DNA of 26,488 nucleotides. Source: Ideonella_A sp031398385. GTDB lineage: Bacteria; Pseudomonadota; Gammaproteobacteria; Burkholderiales; Burkholderiaceae_C. Positions 1 through 5,967 of this stretch are shown piece after piece. Location: NCBI GenBank assembly GCA_031398385.1, contig JANNNE010000057.1, positions 1-26,488 on the forward strand, read 5' to 3'. The position numbers were made by a program, and so were the translations under genes. The notes under the pieces are model-generated. The model saw nothing but the letters and a program-made list of their open reading frames with translations, was not told the origin of the DNA and made no database searches. Each line of letters begins with the position of its first letter. The first letter of the stretch is position 1.

Positions 1-135
1 GCCGGCCAGATCAAGACCGGCTCGATGAGCCGCAGCGACCGCGTGGCCAAATACAATCAGCTGCTGCGCATCGAGGAAGACCTCGGCGATGTCGCGACCT
101 ACCCCGGCCGCGCCGCGTTCTACAACCTGCGCTAA
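1..135 (+). CDS. eno: enolase, C-terminal end (partial)
   Basis: Only the last 44 residues are present; the gene enters from the left edge in frame 1 and stops at TAA 133-135. Enolase converts 2-phosphoglycerate to phosphoenolpyruvate in glycolysis and is also an RNA degradosome component in some bacteria. The residues seen (AGQIKTGSMSRSDRVAKYNQ, then LLRIEEDLGD and AAFYNLR at the end) are the conserved C-terminus of bacterial enolases; the tail ending in FYNLR resembles Burkholderiales enolases from memory. ftsB follows after 42 nt, the common eno-ftsB order in proteobacteria. Identification is secure although the catalytic part is outside the window. Confidence 0.95.
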   Translation, partial: AGQIKTGSMSRSDRVAKYNQLLRIEEDLGDVATYPGRAAFYNLR

Positions 136-177
136 GCCACCCCGCCCGACTTTGCCTGATCGATTTTCCTCTCGCCG

Positions 178-456
178 ATGCGCGTCGTCACCATCGTCCT
201 GGCCTTGTTGATCGTGCTCGTGCAGGCCGAACTGTGGATCGGCGGTGGCGGCGTGCCTCGCACGCTGGAGCTCAGCAACAAGCTGGAGCGTCAGCGCAGC
301 GAGAATCGCGCTGCCAAGGCGCGCAACGACCAGCTGGCCGCCGAAGTGGGCGACCTGAAGGAAGGCCTGGAAATGGTCGAGGAGAAGGCGCGCTCCGAGC
401 TCGGCATGATCAAGCCGGACGAGATCCTGGTCCAGGTCGCCGCCCGTCGACCCTGA
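178..456 (+). CDS. ftsB: cell division protein FtsB (DivIC family)
   Basis: A 92-residue bitopic membrane protein. One transmembrane helix spans about residues 3-19 (VVTIVLALLIVLVQAELWI), followed by a glycine-rich turn (GGGG) and a heptad-like coiled coil of charged residues from about 30 to 72 (LSNKLERQRSENRAAKARN and onward). The segment EEKARSELGMIKPDEILVQV is the typical FtsB C-terminal motif. FtsB acts in the septal membrane with FtsL and FtsQ to activate septal peptidoglycan synthesis. Length matches the family (about 90-105). The position directly after eno is the classical FtsB context. No strong Shine-Dalgarno sequence is visible before the ATG at 178, so translation may depend on the upstream gene. 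Confidence 0.93.
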   Translation: MRVVTIVLALLIVLVQAELWIGGGGVPRTLELSNKLERQRSENRAAKARNDQLAAEVGDLKEGLEMVEEKARSELGMIKPDEILVQVAARRP

Positions 457-534
457 CTGCAGCCCTTGATCGACGCCTCGGCCGGGTCGCTTGCGGCCGG
501 GTCGGATCGCCCCTCACTCACCGTCATTCCCGAC

Positions 535-1197
535 ATGGATACCTGGCTCACGCCAATCAAGCCGCTGTTCGCGTCCGCATTCGTCGCCTGGGGCTCGCCG
601 ATCACCTGGCTGGAGATCGTCGCGTTTTTCATTGCGCTGGTGATGGTGGGCTGCAACATGCGGGTCAATCCGCTGGCCTGGCCACTCGCCATCGTCAGCT
701 CGGCACTCTACGGCGTGCTGTTTCTCGACACCCGGCTGTATGGCGAAGCGGGGCTGCAGATGTTCTTCATCGTGGTCGCCTTCTGGGGCTGGTGGCAATG
801 GCTGCGCGGCACCACCGACGACGGCGCACCGCTTCGGGTGCGTCGGCTGAAGCCGGCCGGCCGCTGGTATCTGCTGGCGGTGATGGCGGTTGCATGGCCG
901 GCGCTGGCCTGGCTGCTGGCAAGCCGGACCGACTCCGATGTGCCCTGGTTCGATGCCTTTCCCACCGCGGGCAGCCTGGTCGGACAGTGGCTGCTGGGCC
1001 GCAAATATGTCGAGAACTGGCTGGCCTGGCTGATCGTCAATGCGGTCAGCGTGGCGCTGTTCGTGCACAAGGGGCTGTGGCTGACCGTCCTGCTCTACTC
1101 GCTTTTCCTGATTCTCTCGGTGGCCGGCTGGATCGCTTGGGCACGCATGGTGCCCGGGCAGGCTGCCAAGATCGCCCATGACCGACAACCCGCCTGA
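535..1197 (+). CDS. pnuC: nicotinamide riboside transporter PnuC
   Basis: A 220-residue polytopic membrane protein of the PnuC family, which brings nicotinamide riboside across the inner membrane by facilitated diffusion. Hydrophobic helices alternate with short loops from about residue 20 to 210, and the tryptophan-rich stretch FWGWWQWLRG matches the WxxW substrate-site motif of PnuC proteins. I chose the ATG at 535 (MDTWLTPIKPL); an in-frame TTG at 466 would add 23 residues without membrane character and is less likely. The 3' end overlaps the NadR-like kinase by 20 nt, so the two are surely co-transcribed. The kinase neighbour argues for nicotinamide riboside as substrate rather than thiamine or riboflavin, which related Pnu proteins carry. 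Specificity is inferred from context. Confidence 0.88.
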   Translation: MDTWLTPIKPLFASAFVAWGSPITWLEIVAFFIALVMVGCNMRVNPLAWPLAIVSSALYGVLFLDTRLYGEAGLQMFFIVVAFWGWWQWLRGTTDDGAPLRVRRLKPAGRWYLLAVMAVAWPALAWLLASRTDSDVPWFDAFPTAGSLVGQWLLGRKYVENWLAWLIVNAVSVALFVHKGLWLTVLLYSLFLILSVAGWIAWARMVPGQAAKIAHDRQPA

Positions 1198-1858
1198 AGC
1201 CGAGCCGATCAAGGCCCTGGTGGTCGGGCTGGTCGGCGCCGAAAGCACCGGCAAGACCACGCTGGCGCGATCGCTGGTGCAGGCGTTGTCGGCCGACGGG
1301 CTGTGGGTGGCTCGGGTCGACGAATTCCTGCGCGATTTCTGCGATCAGCAGGGCCGCACGCCGCTGCACCACGAGCAGCAGATGATCGCGCAGGCACAAA
1401 GCGATCGGATCGCGGCTGCGGCCAAATCCGGGGTCGACATCGTGATTGCCGACACCACGGCACTGATGATTGCCGTCTACAGCGATTTCGTCTTTGGCGA
1501 CCGGTCTCTGTATGCCGACGCGGAGGCAGCGCAACATCAATGCACATTGACCCTGCTGACATCGCTCGACCTGCCGTGGGTGGCCGATGGCCTGCAGCGC
1601 GAAGGCGAACATGTGCGCGAGCCGATCGACCAGCTGGTGCGAGCTGCGTTGCAGCGAAGCGGCGTCTCCTATTCGATCGTCGCCGGTACCGGTGAAGCCC
1701 GGCTGGCGGCTGCGCTCGCAGCCGTGCGGCGCGCCTGGCAGCGGCACACCCAGCCAGAGCCGCCTGCGTCGCGCTGGCAATGGCGGTGCGAGCGCTGCGG
1801 CGATGCCGATTGCGAACGCCACACGCTGCTGCCGAGGCCGGCAGGTCCGGCCAACTGA
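1178..1858 (+). CDS. NadR-like nicotinamide riboside kinase (AAA_28 P-loop ATPase)
   Basis: A 226-residue cytoplasmic P-loop protein. Walker A is GAESTGKTT at residues 20-28, the form found in the kinase domain of NadR and related AAA_28 proteins; VDEFLRDFCDQQGR and IADTTALMIAVYSDFVFG correspond to the conserved substrate-side motifs of that domain. It should phosphorylate imported nicotinamide riboside to NMN, trapping it for NAD synthesis. Unlike enterobacterial NadR it has no N-terminal helix-turn-helix and no adenylyltransferase domain, so NMN adenylylation must come from another enzyme. The C-terminus carries an unusual cysteine/histidine cluster (CERCGDADCERH) that could bind a metal. 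It overlaps pnuC by 20 nt. Kinase activity is inferred from family and neighbour. Confidence 0.82.
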   Translation: MTDNPPEAEPIKALVVGLVGAESTGKTTLARSLVQALSADGLWVARVDEFLRDFCDQQGRTPLHHEQQMIAQAQSDRIAAAAKSGVDIVIADTTALMIAVYSDFVFGDRSLYADAEAAQHQCTLTLLTSLDLPWVADGLQREGEHVREPIDQLVRAALQRSGVSYSIVAGTGEARLAAALAAVRRAWQRHTQPEPPASRWQWRCERCGDADCERHTLLPRPAGPAN

Positions 1859-1917
1859 CGCGTCGAAAGCACCACCAGGCGATGTCGCCGCAGCATGGGC
1901 GTGACGAGAGCTGAATT

Positions 1918-1987
1918 CTGTGGGAGCAGCTTCAGCCGCGATCGGTGCCCAGCCAACGCCCCATCGGGCCTGAAGGCCCTCCCACAG
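1918..1987. repeat. REP-like inverted repeat (paired hairpin)
   Basis: A 70-bp imperfect palindrome between the convergent ends of the NadR-like gene and phoX. The outer arms CTGTGGGAG (1918-1926) and CTCCCACAG (1979-1987) are perfectly complementary, and each arm continues into its own small hairpin (GCTTCAGCCGC and GGCCTGAAGGCC). The core GTGGGAGCAGCTTCAGCCGC resembles repetitive extragenic palindromes known in pseudomonads and Xanthomonadales. Only one copy lies in this window, so its repetitive nature is inferred. It could also act as a bidirectional transcription terminator or mRNA-stabilising structure for the two converging genes. Confidence 0.6.
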
Positions 1988-2030
1988 CGGGGCCGGCAGC
2001 GTGATCGCCGCTGCCGCCAGCCCGTCCGAC

Positions 2031-4304
2031 TCAGCTGCCGACCCGGCCGCCGTCGTTCTTGGAGATCGCGATCGTTGCCGAACGGGGGCGCGCATTGGCA
2101 CCGCCGGCACCGTAACCCGCATTGCCCGGCCAATGGCTCAGATACTTGCTCGGATCACCGACGCTGGCCGCACTGATCGTCTCGCCCGGATGCTGGATAT
2201 TGATGAACAGCGTCTTGCCATCGGGTGTTTCAGCCGCACCGGTGATTTCGCAATCGACCGGGCCGACCAGAAAGCGCTTCAGTGCATCGGCGGCCGGCTT
2301 CTTGCCGACATAGGTGCTGACGGTGGCCGTGCTGCCATCGGTGCGGGTGTAGTTGAGTGTGGTCCTGACGCCGTCGCCGACCTTGCCCGGCACGCCGGCC
2401 AGCATCATGCAGTTGGTGACATCGGTATACGAACCGTCGTCGGTCTGGATCCAGCACAGCTTGGTATTCGGGCTGAACCAGAGGCCGTCCGGGCTCGAGA
2501 AGTCCTGTTCAGCAGTCAATGCTGACAGGTTGATCAGGTTGGCATCCGCGCCCGATTCGGCACCAAACAGATAGACGTCCCAGGTAAAGCGTGTCGCGGT
2601 GCTTTCGCCGCCAGTCTCGGCCATCCGAATGATGTGGCCGTTGATATTGCCCGGCGAGCTGGCCGCACCACCGGCGAAGCTGTCGCCGTAGGCGCGCGGA
2701 TTCGCCGAGTCGAGGCCGAACTGGCTGCTGGTCGGCTGCAGCTTGCGGTTGCTGTTGTTGGTCAGCGTGAAATAGATCTCGCCGGACACCGGGTTGACCG
2801 CATTCCACTCGGGCCGATCCATCTTGGTGGCACCGACCGCATCAGCAGCCAGACGCGCGTTGACGACGACATCGGCCTGATCCGCGAACTTGTAGGTTGC
2901 GTAGCCGGCAATCGCGGCGTTGCCGATCGCCAACTCGATCCACTGACCGGTGCCATCGGCGTCGAAGCGCGCGACATAGAGCTTGCCGGAGTCGAGGTAT
3001 TTGTCGCCGGTAGCCATGCGGTTGGCCGGGTTGCGATCCGCCTCGGCCCAGTTCGCGGTCGACACGAACTTGTAGATATATTCGCCGCGCGAGTCGTCCC
3101 CCATGTAGACCGCCAGCGGCTTGCCGGCGCTCGGCATGCCGAAGGCCGCGCTTTCGTGCGCGAAGCGACCAAGACCCGTGCGCTTGACCACCGCGGCCGC
3201 CTTGTCGTAGGGATCCAGCTCGACGATGTAGCCCATGCCGTTGAGTTCGTTGCGATAGTCGTCGCTGCCGTCGGCCGAGGTACCGGTGCGCGAGATGTTC
3301 CAGCGCGCGTACTGGTCGGCGGCGCCCGAAGTCTCCCAGCCGTGCCGGCTGGCCCCGCCTTGCGGACGGCCATATCGGTCGAGCGAAGCCACGCTCTTGT
3401 CGTTGCCGCGAGCCGTGTTGTCGCTCGCTCCGCGAGTGAAATAGCCGGCCCAGTTTTCTTCGCCGCTGAGGTAGGTGCCCCAGGGCGTGTAGCCGGTGCC
3501 GCAGTTGTTGATGGTGCCGCGAGTCGTCGTGCCGTCGAGCGAATATTTCGTCTTCAGCAGCGCATTGCCGCGCGCCGGGCCGTTGATCTGCATCGGTGTC
3601 AGCGGCGTCACGCGCCGGTTGTAGGCCGAAGCGCGCACGTAGCTGAAGCTGGTACCGCTCTTGCGCACCTCGACCACCGCCAGGCCGTGGGCCGGAATCT
3701 CCTTGTCGGACTCGGCGGCCGGACGTGGCCGTGCGCTCACGCCGTTGACGTGCAGGAACTGGTCGGTCAGCGCCTCGTGGTTCATCACCAGCAGGCCACG
3801 CTCGCTGCCAGCGGCTTCCCGCGCGGTACCGGCGGCGTTGAGGCCGAAATACTCCATGCCGTCATGGTGATCGCCACTGCGGTTCGCAAAGTCGGTATCG
3901 CTGCCGTCGTTTCGGTAATCGGGGGTTGCGGCCGCCAGCGGATCGCCCAGGGCAATCACCACCGACGCGGTATAGCCAACCGGCACCGTGACCTTGTCGT
4001 CGCGGTTCTTCGCCACTGCGGCAAAGCCCAGCGCGGTGATGGCCGACGGCGCGGCTGCCGGTGCAGGAGCGGGAGCGGGAGCCGGCGCGGGTGCTGGCGT
4101 GGTCGTGGTGCCACCGTCGTCGCCACCACAGGCGCTGACCGCCCATCCCCCGAGCACAGCGCTGGCCGCCGTACCGACGCCACCGCGCAGCACCGAGCGA
4201 CGGCTCAGGCGGGCATCGAGCACCTGGTTGAAACTGGCGTTCCCCGAGCGATTCAGGTCTTCATCATCAGCGGACAGTAGTGGAAGATCCAGCGGCTTGT
4301 TCAT
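2031..4304 (-). CDS. phoX: PhoX-family alkaline phosphatase (DUF839), Tat-exported
   Basis: A 757-residue secreted phosphatase that releases phosphate from organic phosphoesters; characterised PhoX enzymes use calcium and iron. The N-terminus has a twin-arginine motif SRRSVLRGG (RR at 35-36), a hydrophobic stretch, and VSAC with Cys59 in lipobox position, so it may be a Tat lipoprotein. An alanine-proline linker (about 70-84) precedes the catalytic body. Family motifs include HDGMEYFGLN, VMNHEAL, NCGTGYTPWGTYLSGEENW, GRFAHESA, YMGDDSRGEYIYKFVS, and MDRPEWN near the C-terminal half. I chose the ATG at 4304 (MNKPLDL) because AAAGGA lies 6 nt upstream; an ATG at 4337 would place that ribosome-binding site inside the gene. 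A candidate Pho box lies upstream, consistent with phosphate-starvation control. Confidence 0.92.
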   Translation of the reverse strand: MNKPLDLPLLSADDEDLNRSGNASFNQVLDARLSRRSVLRGGVGTAASAVLGGWAVSACGGDDGGTTTTPAPAPAPAPAPAPAAAPSAITALGFAAVAKNRDDKVTVPVGYTASVVIALGDPLAAATPDYRNDGSDTDFANRSGDHHDGMEYFGLNAAGTAREAAGSERGLLVMNHEALTDQFLHVNGVSARPRPAAESDKEIPAHGLAVVEVRKSGTSFSYVRASAYNRRVTPLTPMQINGPARGNALLKTKYSLDGTTTRGTINNCGTGYTPWGTYLSGEENWAGYFTRGASDNTARGNDKSVASLDRYGRPQGGASRHGWETSGAADQYARWNISRTGTSADGSDDYRNELNGMGYIVELDPYDKAAAVVKRTGLGRFAHESAAFGMPSAGKPLAVYMGDDSRGEYIYKFVSTANWAEADRNPANRMATGDKYLDSGKLYVARFDADGTGQWIELAIGNAAIAGYATYKFADQADVVVNARLAADAVGATKMDRPEWNAVNPVSGEIYFTLTNNSNRKLQPTSSQFGLDSANPRAYGDSFAGGAASSPGNINGHIIRMAETGGESTATRFTWDVYLFGAESGADANLINLSALTAEQDFSSPDGLWFSPNTKLCWIQTDDGSYTDVTNCMMLAGVPGKVGDGVRTTLNYTRTDGSTATVSTYVGKKPAADALKRFLVGPVDCEITGAAETPDGKTLFINIQHPGETISAASVGDPSKYLSHWPGNAGYGAGGANARPRSATIAISKNDGGRVGS

Positions 4305-4360
4305 GTGTGGTCCTTTACGGCGGTGAGAAAAATCCAATCCGCTGATGCTCGCGCGCTGAT

Positions 4361-4378
4361 GTGACGCTCATGTGACAG
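4361..4378 (-). promoter_or_regulatory. candidate PhoB binding site (Pho box) for phoX
   Basis: Read on the minus strand the site is CTGTCACATGAGCGTCAC: two 7-bp direct repeats, CTGTCAC and GCGTCAC, set 11 bp apart with the 4-bp spacer ATGA, followed by ATCA. This is the architecture of the PhoB box (two CTGTCAT-like repeats at 11-bp periodicity). It ends 56 nt before the phoX start codon, a usual distance for a box overlapping the -35 region. The second repeat is degenerate and no strong -10 element is seen. The match in front of a phosphatase gene makes it convincing, but binding is inferred. Confidence 0.65.
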
Positions 4379-4530
4379 CGCAAGCCCATGCCACTTGGTC
4401 GCCTGCAGGATGTTGCAGTCGAGCCCGGGCCGGCGAAACCGGTACAGGGCGGCGGCGCAAAATGTCCGCACCGGCGCGCGAGGTTCACGCGCCAGCCGAA
4501 GGCCGGAAGACTGAAGCCGATTCGACCGCT

Positions 4531-4552
4531 GATAGGATTGCCGGGTCCTATC
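4531..4552. promoter_or_regulatory. perfect inverted repeat before the VOC gene
   Basis: GATAGGA (4531-4537) and TCCTATC (4546-4552) are exact reverse complements separated by 8 nt (TTGCCGGG). The repeat ends 16 nt before the ATG at 4569. It could be an operator for a dimeric repressor or a hairpin that affects translation of the VOC protein, whose own ribosome-binding site is weak. No known regulator is assigned. Confidence 0.4.
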
Positions 4553-4568
4553 CGCCCATCACGACACC

Positions 4569-5000
4569 ATGACCGCTCGATCCAGCCTTCGCCCTTTTCA
4601 CCTGGCCTTTCCGGTCAACGATCTCGAAGCCGCACGCCGCTTCTACGGCGGGCTGCTCGGCTGCCCCGAAGGGCGCAGTTCCAGCGAATGGATCGATTTC
4701 AACCTGTACGGGCATCAGATCGTGGCCCATCTGTCGCCCGCTGAAGCCGGGCATCGCAGCACCAGCCAGGTCGATGGCGACGACGTGCCGGTGCGGCACT
4801 TCGGCGTGGTGCTGGACATGCCCGAATGGCAGCAGCTGGCCGATCGCCTGCAGCGCGACGGGACGAAATTCATCATCGAGCCCCATGTCCGTTTCAAGGG
4901 CGAAGTCGGCGAGCAGGCGACGATGTTCTTTCTCGATCCCTGCGGCAACGCGCTGGAGTTTAAGGCGTTCGCGGATATCGACTCGCTGTTCGCCAAGTAG
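4569..5000 (+). CDS. VOC family protein (glyoxalase/dioxygenase fold)
   Basis: A 143-residue cytoplasmic protein of the vicinal oxygen chelate superfamily. The first half starts FHLAFPVNDLEAARRFYGGL, with the metal-ligand histidine in HLAF (residue 11) and the typical D-x-x-x-A-x-x-F-Y motif; the second half has HFGVVLDM, with a second histidine, and ends FFLDPCGNALEFKAF with the metal-ligand glutamate. These give the usual His-His-Glu set of one VOC domain. Family members include dioxygenases, glyoxalases and resistance proteins; the ending DPxGNALEFK is common in small dioxygenase-like members of unknown substrate. It is divergent from phoX and appears monocistronic. Substrate cannot be told from the sequence. 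Confidence 0.85.
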   Translation: MTARSSLRPFHLAFPVNDLEAARRFYGGLLGCPEGRSSSEWIDFNLYGHQIVAHLSPAEAGHRSTSQVDGDDVPVRHFGVVLDMPEWQQLADRLQRDGTKFIIEPHVRFKGEVGEQATMFFLDPCGNALEFKAFADIDSLFAK

Positions 5001-5037
5001 GCGCCGCCGCGCTCGTGGCGCGCCATCCACCGCGTCA

Positions 5038-5141
5038 GCGAGTCAGCGAATCAGCTATTCGGCAAGTCAGCGAGTCAGAGACCCAGCGATTCGGCAAGTC
5101 GGCAAGTAAGCGCGTAGGCAAGGCAGCGAGTAGGCAAGTCT
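5038..5141. repeat. degenerate 8-bp tandem repeat (consensus GCRAGTCR)
   Basis: Thirteen adjacent 8-mers can be laid out without gaps: GCGAGTCA, GCGAATCA, GCTATTCG, GCAAGTCA, GCGAGTCA, GAGACCCA, GCGATTCG, GCAAGTCG, GCAAGTAA, GCGCGTAG, GCAAGGCA, GCGAGTAG, GCAAGTCT. A possible further unit precedes them at 5030. The array sits between the convergent ends of the VOC gene and the GNAT gene and does not code for an open protein in phase with either. It is a decayed short tandem repeat, probably grown by replication slippage. Confidence 0.75.
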
Positions 5142-5157
5142 GACGCTCAGGTCTGGA

Positions 5158-5943
5158 TCAGCGGTCAAGCTTGTACAGCAACATGATCAGTTCGTCGAAA
5201 TAGTCGCCGTCGATCTGCAGCGCACGCGGCATCCGCCCCACCTCGACAAAACCGGCGCTGCGGTACAGCTGCACCGCGGCGGCGTTGCTCGCGGTGACCG
5301 ACAGGACAAGCTGCTCGACACCCGGCCACGCGAAGGCCTGCCGCAACGCCGCATCAAGCAACGCACGGCCCACTCCGATGCCGCGCGCTTCGGGGGCGAC
5401 GATCATGCCTCGCACGAAGCCGACGTGGCATTCCTTGGCGCCTTGTTCACGACCGACGCTGACCACGCCGATCAGGTTTCGGGCTCGAAAACAGCCGAAG
5501 AAGACCCGCTCGCCCGATCCGGTGAGGTGCGCCTGGACCTGCTCGACCGATCGGCCCTGTTCTTCTTCGAAGCTCGATCCGAATGCAGTTGGCATGTCGC
5601 GCAGCCCGTCCAGGCGCAGCGCCCGGAACGCCACCGCGTCCGAAGCGTCGAGCCGGCGCAGATCGGTACCGGTCGGTGGCGGCACCCGATCGTGCGCCGG
5701 ACTGGTGGCACTTCGCTGCATCCTGATGAACCGGGGCACTGGCAAGCCATCGATCTCGACGGTTTCGAGAAACATGTCGAAAGGCCGGATCCAGTTGCCC
5801 GAGTCGCCACTCAGCGGCCGGTAATGCACCATCGGCTCCAGCGTTTCGCTGTGTCGCACAACACCGATCACGTCGTATTCACCGCCCTTGTAATGGCGAT
5901 ACCGGCCGGGTGTGATCGTCGGGAGCGGCGGCAGCTTGTGCAT
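5158..5943 (-). CDS. DUF1653-GNAT acetyltransferase fusion
   Basis: A 261-residue two-domain protein. Residues about 12-72 are a DUF1653 domain (PGRYRHYKGGEYDVIGVVRH, then SETLEP, WIRPFDMFLETVE and VPRF), which usually occurs as a small stand-alone protein. After a short linker, residues about 93-258 form a GNAT N-acetyltransferase domain with the acetyl-CoA binding motif APEARGIGVGRALL (residues 183-196) and the later VTASNAAAVQLYRSAGF motif. It would transfer an acetyl group from acetyl-CoA to an amine substrate; the acceptor is unknown. It lies 24 nt downstream of uvrD on the same strand and is probably co-transcribed with it. The DUF1653 part may recognise the substrate or a small ligand, which is inference. 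Confidence 0.82.
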   Translation of the reverse strand: MHKLPPLPTITPGRYRHYKGGEYDVIGVVRHSETLEPMVHYRPLSGDSGNWIRPFDMFLETVEIDGLPVPRFIRMQRSATSPAHDRVPPPTGTDLRRLDASDAVAFRALRLDGLRDMPTAFGSSFEEEQGRSVEQVQAHLTGSGERVFFGCFRARNLIGVVSVGREQGAKECHVGFVRGMIVAPEARGIGVGRALLDAALRQAFAWPGVEQLVLSVTASNAAAVQLYRSAGFVEVGRMPRALQIDGDYFDELIMLLYKLDR

Positions 5944-5967
5944 GGTGTTGGGGAGAAAAATCGACGT

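Noticed and set aside
1046..2122. A 358-codon minus-strand frame opposite pnuC and the NadR-like kinase
   Set aside because: It crosses the REP-like element and two well-supported plus-strand genes and shows no domain.
2634..4280. A 548-codon open frame on the plus strand opposite phoX
   Set aside because: The minus-strand frame has full PhoX motifs and a Tat signal. The plus-strand translation is low-complexity and arginine/valine/alanine-rich, without recognisable domains.
5038..5141. CRISPR array
   Set aside because: The units are 8 bp with no spacers and are degenerate. CRISPR repeats are longer and separated by unique spacers.
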